Below are positions 37,177 through 53,628 of a stretch of DNA of 64,000 bases, one piece after another. The stretch's first letter is position 1; the number at the start of each line of letters is the position of its first letter. Source of the stretch: Udeniomyces pyricola (Eukaryota; Basidiomycota; Tremellomycetes; Cystofilobasidiales; Mrakiaceae); the NCBI GenBank assembly GCA_039545295.1, contig BCIK01000007.1, positions 875,835-939,834 on the forward strand, in the 5' to 3' direction. The notes under the pieces are model-generated. The model made no database searches. It was not told the origin of the DNA and saw only the letters and a program-made list of their open reading frames with translations. The position numbers and the translations under genes were made by a program.

Positions 37177-40100
37177 ATGGACCTAGTTGCACTGAAAGCT
37201 GAGCTCAAGGGCTGGGAACGCACCTTTCGATCCACCCACGGCCGAGAACCTACCAAGGATGACATCAAAGCCGATCCTCACATCGGTTTGTCCCAACACA
37301 CAAATTCTACTGGCTTTCCCCCGACCTCTCACTTCGTTTTTAGAAGGACTGACCTCCTTGTTTGGACCTTGTTCTCACTTCATTCTTCGATAGCTCGCCA
37401 GTACAAAGTTTACAACAATGCCAAGAAGCCGAGCTCTGGCCACCCTTCTATCAACGCGAGGCAGTCATCTTCACAGCGCTTCGCTCCTTCGTCCTCTGCT
37501 TCTCGTCATGGTGAAGCTCCTCCTCTGCGATCTCATTTGTCCGCTGCCTCCTCATCTACTGCTTCTGCCACAGACGTCCCATACAAAACACGAATCAAGC
37601 GATCTCGCGACGATGATGAGCAAGATGATGAACTAGATACCTTGCCATCAAAGACAGCCGCCACCTCTTCCTCAGCCGCGTCGACGCGTCCTTCCTCACC
37701 ATCGTCATTATCCTCTCGTCTCCCTACATCCATCGACTCAGTAACGACATCCCCAACCCAAAGACCCAACGTGACTACCAGACGTCTCAACTCGCCTGCG
37801 TTTTCGACCCCGACCAAACCTTCCCCAAGGCTAGCCCGCCAGAAACGCAGCGAAAACGACGACGACACCACCGCCGCTCAGAAGCCATCTTTGGACCAAT
37901 CGTCATCACTAGTAACGAATCATCCCATCTCTTCATTCCCAAGTAGTTTCAACACTACGCCGAACCCGTTTCTGACTTCTTCATCCACGACGACTCCTAA
38001 AAAACGCCGAACCCTTGCGAGGACCTCATCCGATTCCCCACCTCCACCTCCACTTCCTCCTCCTCCTCATCGAGCATCCAAACCCTCTCCATCTACCCAC
38101 GTCCATCCCGATCCAGCTCCTCGGCTTCCCTCCTCCCATCTCCAGCCCTCCCAACCGAACTCTTCGACGCGCCAACCTAGCTCTCCCGCATCATCCAACT
38201 ATCACTATGCGTCTTCCCCGCGAAAACTGCGGGAGTTGATCGCGATGCATTCGCCCAACCGTCGATATTCACATCTCGACGTTTCGTCTACGACGTCCTC
38301 CGCGTCGTCGCAAGCAAGACGGAGTGGGTTTGAAGAGGTGGTGGGAGCGGTTGGAGAGTTGACACCAAGGACGAAAGCGAGGAAGCGGTTGAGAGGGGAA
38401 GCTACGGGAGAGACTACACCCGTCAAAATTCCAAGACGAACGTTTCAGGTGTCGAAAGGAGGAGGAGGAGCGATGGGATCTATGGTGACGGGAGGGATAA
38501 GAGAAGAAGGAGGAGGAGGGGTAAGTGGAGAGGAAGGGATGGAAGAAGTGGACATGTTTGGACCTAGCCCAGTCAAGGCTGAAGATCGGAGTGTAGCAAG
38601 ACCTCTGTTCCAACTTGGCGAAGAAGAAGACGAGGATGAAGATGAAGGTGACGACGATGAAGACGGGAATGGAATGGAACTCAAAGCAAAGGATCGCAGG
38701 GTCAAAAACGAGAACGATGACAAACGCCCAAGTCAAGTTCCCAAGATGTCTTTGGGCTCCACTATCCTCCCGACATTCGCCATCTCATCAACCCAATCTC
38801 CTCATGCGACCCATAGTTCGATCAAGCCACCATCATCACGATCGACCACGACACGGGTTCAGAACCCATTCATGACGACTCAGACGACGACGGACGCTTG
38901 GAATCGACATTATCCTTCTTCTACCAACCCTGCTACCACCAGCCACGCCTCCTCTTCTTCCTCCTCCTCTGTTTCTCGCCCAACCGACATTCAGGACGAT
39001 CCAGACGTAGACGCTCAACCTGCTTCCGATGCTTCTTCCTCAACGACTACTACTCCCGCCCCGACTCATTCCAAAAAGAAACCTGTCCAGAAGAAACCGA
39101 CCGCTGCTGGTGGTGGTGGGAAAGCCGTCAAAGGGTCTTTGTCAAAGCAACCTCCTCGTCGGTTGAACGCGACTCAAAAAGCGAAATCGGACGCTGCCCA
39201 GCGGGCCCTGAGAATCGCTGGGGGACTGGAGTTTTCGGGGGATGAAAGGGGAGATGAAGAGGAGGAAAGAGAAGGAGGAAGTGAAGGAGGTATGGGCGGT
39301 AGGAGGATCGTGAGGAGTCGGTTGGAGGCAAGAGAAAGGTGGTTGAGAGGTGATGGAGGAGGTCAGATGGGAAAGACACGGGAGAGGAAAGAGGAGATGG
39401 AGAGGGTTGTTGGGTCGAGAAAGGAAGTGGAAGAGAGGGACGGTGTTGAAACTTCAAGCGAAGAGAGAGATGGGTTGGAAGAAGCCCAGGAGGACGTTCT
39501 AGACGAGGTAGACCAAGATCTAGACCAAGAAGACGAAGGAGACGACGAAGAAGAAGACGAGGAAGAGAACTTTTATGGCATCGACTCGATCTTGCCCCTC
39601 ACCCATAGAGGTTCCAACAACCGAGTAACCAAAGGTCTTTACGGCTTACCCATCCATGCCTTGGGTCAGCCTTCTTCTACTTCCCTCTCTTCTTCCACAT
39701 CACCACCACCACCACCATCACCTACATCGCTCTCATCACCACCACCAAAAAATGCTTCTTCCCTCCCTCTCTCACCTTCATCCCTCTCTCACACGACCGC
39801 TCATCCTCCTTCACACTCAACGACGAAATCCAATACCTCTGGCACCTCTGATCTTCCACCGCACCTGTTGGCTTTGCTCTCGTTGGATTCACCGAGATCG
39901 ACATCGGCTCGAATCGCTCGAGCTCGAGCGGAAACGTATCAAGACATCTTTCCTGTTCGATCCTCTCATCATCCACTTGCTCATCCTTTGGCTTCCGGTT
40001 CGTTCACCCGAGCTCCTCTCGCCAGGGCTAAGCTGCGACTCAAAGGCGAGATTTACGGCCTTGGGTTTGATGCTGATGATGATGATGATGGCGATGATGG

Positions 40101-40239
40101 ACGGCGTAGAAATGAAGATGGCGACGGTGAAGATGGTGGTCGTGGGTTGAGAGACGAGGATGGCGATGAGGATTGGGCGAGTGAAGTTGAAGGGTGGAAA
40201 GAAGGTGGATGGAGAGAGGATGAAGAAGAGGATTGGTGA
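37177..40239 (+). CDS. SLD2: SLD2/DRC1-like DNA replication initiation protein
   Basis: Sld2 is a CDK target that joins Dpb11 to start replication; its N terminus is shared with RecQL4. Exons 37177-37285 and 37394-40239 give 984 aa. The conserved N terminus reads MDLVALKAELKGWERTFRST, then HGREPTKDDIKADPHI and ARQYKVYNNAKKP across the intron. Most of the rest is disordered, rich in Ser/Thr-Pro sites (many SP and TP pairs, possible CDK sites) with acidic runs near 38610-38660 and 39510-39570. Basic segments PRRLNATQKAKSDAAQRAL (near 39150) and FYGIDSILPLTHRGSNNRVT (near 39570) look conserved. The last exon ends in an Asp/Glu/Trp-rich tail. The length is about twice that of budding yeast Sld2, mainly through low-complexity sequence. 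Confidence 0.75.
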   Translation: MDLVALKAELKGWERTFRSTHGREPTKDDIKADPHIGLSQHTNSTGFPPTSHFVFRRTDLLVWTLFSLHSSIARQYKVYNNAKKPSSGHPSINARQSSSQRFAPSSSASRHGEAPPLRSHLSAASSSTASATDVPYKTRIKRSRDDDEQDDELDTLPSKTAATSSSAASTRPSSPSSLSSRLPTSIDSVTTSPTQRPNVTTRRLNSPAFSTPTKPSPRLARQKRSENDDDTTAAQKPSLDQSSSLVTNHPISSFPSSFNTTPNPFLTSSSTTTPKKRRTLARTSSDSPPPPPLPPPPHRASKPSPSTHVHPDPAPRLPSSHLQPSQPNSSTRQPSSPASSNYHYASSPRKLRELIAMHSPNRRYSHLDVSSTTSSASSQARRSGFEEVVGAVGELTPRTKARKRLRGEATGETTPVKIPRRTFQVSKGGGGAMGSMVTGGIREEGGGGVSGEEGMEEVDMFGPSPVKAEDRSVARPLFQLGEEEDEDEDEGDDDEDGNGMELKAKDRRVKNENDDKRPSQVPKMSLGSTILPTFAISSTQSPHATHSSIKPPSSRSTTTRVQNPFMTTQTTTDAWNRHYPSSTNPATTSHASSSSSSSVSRPTDIQDDPDVDAQPASDASSSTTTTPAPTHSKKKPVQKKPTAAGGGGKAVKGSLSKQPPRRLNATQKAKSDAAQRALRIAGGLEFSGDERGDEEEEREGGSEGGMGGRRIVRSRLEARERWLRGDGGGQMGKTRERKEEMERVVGSRKEVEERDGVETSSEERDGLEEAQEDVLDEVDQDLDQEDEGDDEEEDEEENFYGIDSILPLTHRGSNNRVTKGLYGLPIHALGQPSSTSLSSSTSPPPPPSPTSLSSPPPKNASSLPLSPSSLSHTTAHPPSHSTTKSNTSGTSDLPPHLLALLSLDSPRSTSARIARARAETYQDIFPVRSSHHPLAHPLASGSFTRAPLARAKLRLKGEIYGLGFDADDDDDGDDGRRRNEDGDGEDGGRGLRDEDGDEDWASEVEGWKEGGWREDEEEDW

Positions 40240-40670
40240 GCAAGGAAAAAAAAAAAAAAGGAGAGATAGACCAGGCAGGACGATCATCATTATGCTACGA
40301 TGGTCATCGTTTTCTTTTCCTTCCAACCATATTTCCCCCTCACCTCACCTCCTTTCTTCTGTCGTTGTTGTTTTTTTTTTAGGTGCAGGTGAAGAGGGAT
40401 AGAGGAATACAACACAGAGAGCTTTACATACGACATATGCGTGCGAGCGTTGCACGATATTTTTCTCTTTTAATGTATATATAATCATCAGAGGTTTCGT
40501 GAAGCAAACAACAGAACAAACAAACGTTCGACAAGAGAAAAAAGAAGAAGAAAAAAAAAGACACCGGACAGAAAGAAAGAGAGAAGACCAAGAAAACGAA
40601 TCTTCCTCCTTTTTCTATTCCCCCCCCCCCCCCCCCCCCAATTTCTTTGCGCTTCTCCCTATGCATACAA
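40240..40670. other. Convergent 3' region, SLD2 and XPB
   Basis: No gene. Two 3' ends meet here. The stretch holds A and T runs and a C run of about 19 nt at 40621-40639, only about 30 nt from the XPB stop. Confidence 0.6.
40621..40639. repeat. Poly-C tract, about 19 nt
   Basis: One of the longest G/C homopolymers in the window. It lies in the presumed 3' untranslated region of XPB (G on the gene strand). Confidence 0.85.
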
Positions 40671-45384
<4,714 letters not shown>

Positions 45385-45844
45385 GGTGATGGAATATATG
45401 GCCGGTGGTGGTGGGTGGTATAGGGCTGGGAGAGCTTGGATGACTGATGAGGGGAGGGATATATGTGTGGATATTAAGCAAGGATGACGGTACGTTATAG
45501 GACAGACGCGCGACTGATCTGACGTGTACAGTTATCATTCGATCAGACTGATCTGTTATCCAGTACACCCAGTCATCATTCGATCAGACTGATCTGTTAT
45601 CCAGTACACCCAGTCATGACTCGATCAGACTGACCGTGACTGGATATTGGATGGATCTTGGGTGGGTTTTCGGGTGGGCCCGACGGTATCCCCTCCAAGC
45701 CATCGTCATCGTCCCTTGCCCATTCCACCCACCCAGCCTCATATTATATCAACATTTTCATCATCATCACCACATACAATTACATATACATATACATATA
45801 CACATCCTCTCCACATCGTCATCCACCCTTAACAACCTACACAC
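45385..45844. promoter_or_regulatory. Divergent promoter, XPB (-) and DM9 protein (+), with a 41-bp repeat
   Basis: The 460 bp between the two start codons contain two direct copies of a 41-bp unit plus a partial third (45536 to about 45632). Each copy carries the near-palindrome GATCAG-A-CTGATC. The DNA next to the DM9 start is ATACATATACATATACACAT-like, a possible core promoter. Confidence 0.6.
45536..45635. repeat. 41-bp direct repeat, 2.4 copies, each with GATCAGACTGATC
   Basis: The unit starts at 45536 and again at 45577 with no visible difference. A third, diverged start lies at about 45618 (gactcgatcagactgaccg). Position midway between two divergent genes makes a regulatory role possible. 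Confidence 0.85.
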
Positions 45845-46904
45845 ATGCCCAACATCTGGTCGCTTTTCCAAACTCAACCCACGCCCACCGTCCGATCCCG
45901 CCGCTCATCCCTCGAGTTCTCTTCTACCAGTACTCAAGACGACGCAGACGACTTCACCGCTATCCAAGCAGAAGCCTACGAACTACCCCCATCGACATCT
46001 CCCGATATCGACCTCGACTGGTCCACCATTCACTCCTCCGAACTGTCCCATCAGCCCAATGCTGCTCCCTCAGCTCCATCCCATCTTGACTCAGCGCTCC
46101 GTGTAACCTCCTTGGCGTCATCCTTTTCCTCCTCTTTCGCCCAGGATGCCGTTGTCGAACCTTCCCCTACAACCTCCTCCTCCTCTCAGGTCGTCATCAA
46201 CTTTGATCCTCCTCAATCTTCAACCATACCTAAACCCTCTTCTACATCTCCACCCGTCCCTCCCAAGAAGGAGCGACACCAATCTGACCCTTCCGTCCTT
46301 TGGGCCGAACTCATAGGCAACCACATCTTTCAATCACCAACCCAAGGCATCTTCTCCCCTTCGTTCTTCAACCCATCGCTCGAGACACTCAAGGAGTTGA
46401 CTTTTCAACGTTTCGTCGGACCCGAAGCCGGTCGTAGTCGTGAGACTGAACGCGAAAATTGGGATCGATGGAAACGAGCGGCAGAAGGTCGCCGAGAATT
46501 ATGGGAGATGTCAGCCAGTCAGCCTCCTTCTGTCAGGTGGTTATCCCTGTCTCTCCCGATCTCTCTCTCTTTCGCTCTCATATATTACCTCGTCACGAAC
46601 AAACAAACAAGAAGAAGAAGAAGAAAAAAAAGAAGAAAAAAAAAGCACCCCTTCCCGCTTCCATCCCCAAAAGCAAACCGAATGATATCTCTCCTTGACA
46701 CACATAGAAAGAACATCGTCTCGTCCGCTCGCTCATGCATGCACTCTCATCTCAAATACTCATGATCAGGTGGCAACTCGTTCGACCGGACGAACCTTTC
46801 CCATCCGATGCCTTTCCCGTAGGTCAAGAGGATGCAACGTCATGTCGTCTTTTGTATAGCTGTCGGGCATACCACGACGGCTCTGTCCAGCTTGGGAAGG
46901 TCAG

Positions 46905-46967
<63 letters not shown>

Positions 46968-47617
46968 CTCTCTCTAGCAACGTCATCAGCAGGTTTGCTT
47001 GGTCTTCATACACTAACGTGACTTCTCTTCCTCCATCGTTCTTTTAAACATCTGATTCTGTATTCTTTTATCGTTTCGTTTTTTTAATGCCCTTGGCGAC
47101 TGCGCTAACATGTTGGGACCTCCCTCCCCTCTTCCCCCTCTTGTTTTCGCATCCCATTCCTTTGAAACGTTTCCCTTTCTTCTCTCTTTTCAAAAAGGCC
47201 GGTACTCATCTCGGTAAAACTCGCCATACCTTCTCCTTTGCCGGTTCCGAACGTCACTTCCACGACTCCTACTTTGAAATCCTCTGCTCGTCACCCCCAC
47301 CACCCCCTTCTCTTCTCACCTCATCTTCCCCTCCATCTACCTCCTCCTCTTCCACATCATTCTCATCGATTGGACCGATGACGACGTCGCTAGCTTGGGT
47401 TCCAAGCTCGTATCTCTCGATGCCGACAGCCCGACCGGTCCAAGGTGGACGTGACAAAGACGGAACATGGCTCGGCATCGCTCGGATCGGGTTCAAGAAC
47501 GGTCAGCACCCGGCGAAGATCAAGGTTGGCGAGGGTGTGGTGTTGTTTGGATGGGGTGGGAAGGAGAGGACCGTTAAGGCGGATGAGGAAATGGTCGAGG
47601 TGTTGGTGTATGCTTGA
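45845..47617 (+). CDS. Protein with two DM9 (DUF3421) repeats
   Basis: Exons 45845-46536, 46770-46899 and 47198-47617 sum to 414 codons (413 aa). The first 150 residues are Ser/Pro-rich. A middle segment, VLWAELIGNHIFQSPTQGIF then SPSFFNPSLETLKELTFQRF, ends in a charged helix. The C-terminal half looks like a DM9 pair. Unit 1 spans exons 2 and 3: FPSDAFPVGQEDATSCRLLY, SCRAYHDGSVQLGKAGTHLG and GSERHFHDSYFEIL. Unit 2 is SLAWVPSSY, ARPVQGGRDKDGTWLGIARI, GFKNGQHPAKIKVGEGVVLF and GWGGKE, ending in EVLVYA. DM9 proteins in bivalves bind mannose-type sugars as lectins and the domain occurs widely; the role here is unknown. No signal peptide is visible, so it is probably intracellular. A long CT repeat fills part of intron 2. 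Confidence 0.7.
46904..46976. repeat. CT dinucleotide repeat in a DM9-gene intron
   Basis: About 70 nt of TCTCTC repeats, broken by a few TTTC steps, begins next to the GTCAGT donor of intron 2. It is directly visible and likely to vary in length. Confidence 0.9.
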
Positions 47618-48162
47618 TTTGGCGCGTCCTTTTGCCTTTTTTTTTGGGGGGGGGGGGGGGGGGCAGGAGGAAGGGGAGTAGGGAATGATAAGGTTGGAAA
47701 GTGAGTACTCAGACATGCATGTTGCATGTCCCGGTCGGCGCCGCAAGAGAGAGGGCTAGAAAAATCATTTTGAGAGGAGTTGTATGTTGTTCTCCATGTG
47801 ATTGTGATGACATGATGAGGATTGTGTTCAAGGTACCGACACGGATATATATGTATATTTACGGTCGCCGATCACAAAGAAAGACCTGACTACATGGTCA
47901 CTTGACAAGAGGATCTACAGGTTAGAGAGTAGACGATTACAACAGCGGACAGGGAGGTCGAAAGGGAGAAAAGGTTGGAGAAGAAATCGACACAGAAAAG
48001 AAAACATGCACTGTCGGATAGACATTGCAAAAGACGACAAAAACAAAAGATAGAATGACACTACTGGATGATCTAGTAGACAAGAGAGACACACAACCAG
48101 ATTACAAAAAAAAAAAAAATTGATTGTCACGACCGACCCTCGTTCCCCTAACATCCAACTCA
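47618..48162. other. Convergent 3' region, DM9 protein and carboxylase
   Basis: No gene is seen. A G run of about 16 nt lies at 47646-47662, just after the DM9 stop, and an A run lies at 48107-48119 just before the carboxylase stop. Confidence 0.6.
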
Positions 48163-51100
48163 TCACGCGCAGAACAACAGAGGTTGACCGGCCTTGACGA
48201 CGTCTCCTGGTGCGACGGCCCAGGACGTGACGACTTTGTTTTTGAGTGCCCGAGGGACGTTGACGGAGACTTCGGTCTTCATGGCTTCGAGGACGATGGC
48301 GATCGTACTGGCTTCGAGGGTATCGCCCACGTTCACCTTGAAAGACCGCACGGTGGCAGAGAGTGGGGATTTGAGAGGCGTTCCTGGGGATAAGATTCAT
48401 GAAAGTCGACCAGAAATGATCAGAGGGGAGAAAGGGAAATCAGTGAGTGTTCTGTTGGTATGTTGCGGAACGAATAACGAGACGTGGATAAGATATATAT
48501 AAAAAACTAACCTTCAACGAGTGCATGTCCGGTTCCCATCTCATTCCTCAAGGTATTCGTCGCAGTCCCTACTTTAGCTTCTTCTTGCCTCTCTGCAAAC
48601 GCCTTCATATAGCCTTCTTCTCTCTCTCCAAATTCCCTCAACTTCTCTTGGCCTCTCTTTCTCAACTCGGCGACTTCTTTTGCCGTCTCGTCCTCCCTCG
48701 CCTGGACGTCCTTAAACGCAATCTCGATATGCTCAATCTTGGGCATCCACGTCTCTTGAAGGTAAGCCGCTTCGAGCGCGAGGAACGTCGGTTCATCGAC
48801 GGGCATCCAGCGAATGGTGTCGAAACTACGGATGAGAAAGTGGGATTCGTAATCGAGCGCCCATTTCTTGAAGGGAACGAGCGTTTTGCCGAGGATCTGA
48901 TATCCACCAGGCGAATCAATCGGGTCTATCAAGAAACAACCAAGTGAAAGAAAGAAGAAGAAAGAAAAACGAGGAAGAAGAAGAACAAAGAAGCAAAAAG
49001 GAAGTCAGGGTCTCGTTTTCTGTGCCGAGGTCAAGTTAATTAAGGCCTGAAGAGAACTGAAACTGACAGATTCCAGCGGTGCATCCGGCGTAACCTACCG
49101 TGCCGGCAGGAGTGAACGTTCGACTCGGGTTGTATTTTTGAGAGACGAGCAGGGACCTTTGGTCGATCTGTAAGCAGAACGACGGAAGAGGGGGAATAAG
49201 AGAGTCGATGAGTCAGGACGATGCATGTGGAGAAAAGACAGCGAAAACATATATACTGAATTCTGCATAAAAGATCCGAAGCGATACCGAGTATGTCTTC
49301 TCAAAGGGACCACGCAAAACTCACAGGAGAAAGGAACGGCAAGCCACAAAAGAACGCCCTTGCGGAAACGTACCAATCCGAAGCACCAAACAAATCGTAC
49401 AGTTCCTGATTGGATCCGAGCGAATTGACGCGATGCATGTAGTCGACGTTACTCGGCAAGTAGACAGCTTCGGTCCGACCGCTCAAACGCATATAACGTT
49501 CGATGCACTCGCGACTTCCCGAGTCATCAAACACGATCGGGAGGTGGACCCGTCGGGAAGGTACCGTCGATTCGAGGCAGGCCAAACCCAGGTTGAGGGA
49601 TGTTTCGAGCATAGCTTGAACGACGTCGGTCGAGGTGACTTGAGTCGGATCGAATCGAACGAGGAGACTAGCCGTGCCTTGACCGTACGACTTGAGGCCA
49701 GGCAAGTGCTTCTCCCGTAAGCGAGTCTCCCAGAGTTCGGTAAAAGCTCGAGTTCGGAAGGAGAGCGCTTGGGGACCGACTTCGGCCAGGACACCAGCGT
49801 CGCTTGACTGGAGCCAGACGTAAGAGGAATGAGGAAGGACACCAGAGGTGTGTAGGACACAAGATGAAAAGGATAGAGGGAAACATCAGATCATCAAGTC
49901 ATCTAACTCTCCCATTTTTTTTTGTTTCTCAGGCTGATCGATACGGACCTGTCGGAAAGAGAGTGTAGGTTGAGCGAGAGTTTCGTCCGCTGGGACGCTG
50001 GCAATGATTCCATCCCAAGCCGCCGGAGTATCAAGTGCGACCCGGTCGCTCCATGGGCTGACGACCGATTCGAATGACAGTTCGCTCGAGGGATCCTGGA
50101 CGGCCTTGACGATCTGCTCGAGCCAGCGTTGTTGGATAGCTCGGACGTGTGGGACGTTTTCGAGGCCGCTCTCGACGAAACGTAGGGTGTCTCCCGGTTG
50201 GATCTGACCGAGCTTGTAATGGTCTGTAGTGAGGACGGCGAGGACGCAGATGAAGCCTCCGAGGTCGGGTCCATCCACATGGAATATAACTACATACAAG
50301 TTTCAGACAACGCAGGTTAATTTCTTTAGACTTTTAGGATGTAAGGCCATAGTCGGAGTCCATAACTTACCTGGGGTATCACCGTTGATATTGAGAGCGC
50401 CCAACGAGTAACCATGATCGACTGTGTTGGACGGATGTCCACCTCCATCTCCTCCATTCTTCCGAGAGAACTTCAACGGTTTCAGCCCGTCCAATCGGAT
50501 ACCCGTTCGGTCGGATTGAGCACTCGCCGTATAGGTGGTAGTGAAGAGGGAAGTGAGATCGTCTGGGGTCAGGTACGAGATATCGGCATGTGGGCCGGGG
50601 ACCGCTGAAAGCAACCATGTGTTGGAGTAATTGGGTCGGGCTTCGTTAGGAAGGGTAACAGTACAAGTCGCTTGGGAAGGTTTAGCGAGGGCTGAGACTT
50701 CGATCACGTCGCCAGTGATAAGATCTCGACCCTGAGATAATCAAAGACCAACGTGAGCAAAACGAAAAATTCATCGAAAATTACGAGCGGGTCAATGGGT
50801 ACTGGTATGCGGGAACTTACTTGATGACCTCCGAGGGCTCCGCCGATGTATGTCGACTTGCTGTCCATGTAAAACGGCACGTTTGGGAAGCCTCCTCGCA
50901 CAGCGATGTAGATTCTCGATCCTCCGCCGTCGCTGGTACCGATCTCGAGAAGACCGCCTGCCGGAACGACGAGGCGCGACCAGTTGGTTTGTTCGATGCC
51001 GTTGATGGTGATGTCAAATGGAGCTCCAGCGATACCTGCGTAGGTCAGGACAACGGCGTTTATTGAATGGGTATAGAGGAATCGTCAGAGACTCCCAAAG

Positions 51101-53628
51101 ATGGAATGGACGCAAATAGGAAACTGGTGACAAGTTGCAGCACGAGAACCACGTACCGATGACGGTTTCTTCGGTAAACAAGAGAGATGGGCCCCTTTTT
51201 GTAAAACAGCATTCGTGATCAGTTCAGCGAATGACTCACAGCATTAACTGCAGAGTGAGCAAGAAAAGAAAAACCGCCTCAACGAAACGGGTCGACTCAC
51301 ATCATGGTGCATTCCAAAGCTTCGATCTCTTCACTGTTACCTGCCAACGCGTTCGCAGCTTTGAATGCCAGGGAATCCATGGGCCCACCGTAAGGGATAC
51401 CATCTCCGCGTTGCCTCGGTCGACCATCCTGGATGGAAGTCGCCAGTCCAGATTCGATCACTTCGATACACGGACTCGAGTAGGCAAACGTGTCCAAAAA
51501 CGAGGTCGTGACGTCACCTGCGCGAAACTCTGATTTACCCATGTCATTTCAAGCGATTCAGTATGGTTGTACCAGTTGGGACATTCGAGATAAGGCTCAG
51601 TGGACGAACCAGGGCAGTCGAGGATTGTCTTGAGGTAATCAAGATTAGTCGAGGTTCCCTTGAGGGAAGTGTTGCAAAGAGCGTCGTACAGCCTGGATCT
51701 CGCCTCCTCCCGCGTATCCCCTCGTGCAATGATTTTGGCAATCATGGGATCTGAAGGAGCGAATAGGTAGTATCAGGCTGCGCTTCGTCAAACACCAAGA
51801 TCAAAAGCAGCTCGGAAGCATGCTGTTATTTTGAACCTACCAAAGAAAGGCGAGACAACCGTTCCGGTGCTGACCCAAGTATCGATGCGAAGCCAGTCAT
51901 GCTGCGGGAACGCAACCTCGGTCAAGAGACCAGGCGCAGGTTTAAATGCCCGGTGGGGCATTTCGCAGTAAACTCGAGCTTCAATGCCGTATCCGGCGCA
52001 TGGAGTACGGTATTGTTCCTGTGTCGAGAGGTCGAATGGGGTCGAGTGGCGAGCCGAGAGACCAAGCTTGATCATGAGGGCGACAAGATCGAGTCCAGGT
52101 CGGATAATCTCGCTATAAAAATCACATGCACAACAGAATGAATGTTAGGTTCGACGTCCATGATCCAGGTCGCAATATAAGGGGCGCTCAAAATGGATGA
52201 AGATGGGGGAACCTACGTGACCGCATGTTCGACTTGAATCCTAGAGTTGAGTTCGAGAAAACTGAACGAAGCCGTTTCATCGTCGACGATGAACTCGACC
52301 GTGCCTGCCGAACGGTACTGAATGTTTTGACAGAGTTGGACGGCCGCCTTGCGCATATCTTCGCCAAGTTCTGTGCCATGAAACGGAACATACCGAGATC
52401 AGTCATATGCATGATCGACATCTGACAACCACGATTTTCCCGTGTGATAGGATCACAGCAGAGCGAAAAAAAATCTCTCTGCGATAAATACTCACTAGGA
52501 TGACGAGCGATGAACGGACTGCTCGCCTCTTCGATGACTTTTTGATTCCTTCTCTGGACACTGCACTCGCGCTCGCCAAACTCTTGGACGGTGCCGAGAC
52601 CGTCGCCGAAAACTTGGACCTCGATGTGGCGTGCGCGCCGAACAAACTTTTCGAGGAAGCAGCCGCCGTTGGAAAAGAGTGCCTAGGAATGATCCAAAAT
52701 CGAACCATGTCGTTAAGTAAAAGGTAGAAGTGCTACTAAAATTATGTCCCATTCTAGTGCAGAATCACGATTGAGCTGTGATATAATCGACTAGGGTATC
52801 CATGCAGTGCAAACAAAGTAACTCACAAGGGCTTTTGCGACTGTTTTTTCAAAGTTAACCTTGAGATCCTCCTCGTTCTCACAGATCTCCATGCCCATAC
52901 CGCCTCCTCCTCCAGTCGCTTTCAGCATGACGGGATAGCCGATGTGATCGGCTTGCTCGATGGCGGATTCGAGTGATGTAAGCAGTACGCTGCCTGCAAG
53001 AACGGGGACTCCTGCTGCAACGGCCGCTGCTCGAGCTTCATGCTTGAGACCCATGCTGAGGATCTGTGAGGGACGAGGCCCAAGCCAGGTGATACCCGAG
53101 GCTTCGACTTTGGCCGCGAACTCCTGTGGGTTTGGTAACAACCATGGAATAGATGGACAAAATGGAGAGATAGTAGAGAAGTGGAGGGCTTGATGAGCAT
53201 ATGAGATCGATAGATATAGATGGGTCCTACTGATGCCCTATTGCCGCATTGACTAACGTGATCTTCACTCTTGAGACCATAGCCCGGATGCAGCAGTGTC
53301 GACCCAGTCTTTAGTGCCGCAGAGATCACTTCGTCGCTGTCATAAGCGTTGAAAAGCTTAGCGTCAGCCGGTTGTTCTTGAGCTAGAGAGTGCATGACAA
53401 TGCCCGTGATCGCCGACATGATGTTTGGAAAATTTTGACGAACCCGTCTGTGTAGCTTTGGATGAGGCAGGACTCGGTAGCGAGTTTGACGTGAAGGGCT
53501 TTGCTATCAGCTTCGACGTAGAGGGCGACCGTTGGAATTGACAGAGCGTGAGCGGCCTTGCAGATCCTCACGGCGATCTCCCCTCGGTTCGCGATGATGA
53601 GTTTGTCTGGCGGTTGAGTCGTAGTCAT
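48163..53628 (-). CDS. Biotin-dependent carboxylase: biotin carboxylase - AHS2 - AHS1 - biotinyl (urea carboxylase-like, no amidase)
   Basis: From ATG 53628 ([20 protein letters not shown]) the biotin carboxylase part follows, with [16 protein letters not shown]-grasp loop [11 protein letters not shown] (near 52890), [33 protein letters not shown] and [14 protein letters not shown]. The AHS2 domain (homologous to PxpC) starts near 51470 with [20 protein letters not shown] and [19 protein letters not shown]. The AHS1 domain (homologous to PxpB) runs from about 49800 ([16 protein letters not shown]) to [15 protein letters not shown] and [19 protein letters not shown]. The last exon holds the biotinyl site EAMKTE (near 48290) and ends QPLLFCA. 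Fungal Dur1,2 has an amidase domain; none is visible here, so allophanate hydrolysis is not expected. The LamB/YcsF neighbour suggests a lactam-type substrate. The frame is open upstream to 53826, adding an Arg/Ser/Thr-rich stretch that could be a targeting peptide. Many introns. Confidence 0.88.

Noticed and set aside
37418..40150. Minus- and plus-strand open frames inside SLD2 up to 164 codons
   Set aside because: They are shadows of the low-complexity coding sequence in other frames, rich in His, Ser, Leu or Arg.
48163..53628. Urea amidolyase (DUR1,2)
   Set aside because: The biotin carboxylase, AHS and biotinyl domains fit, but no amidase (allophanate hydrolase) domain is visible upstream or downstream, and the neighbour is LamB/YcsF.
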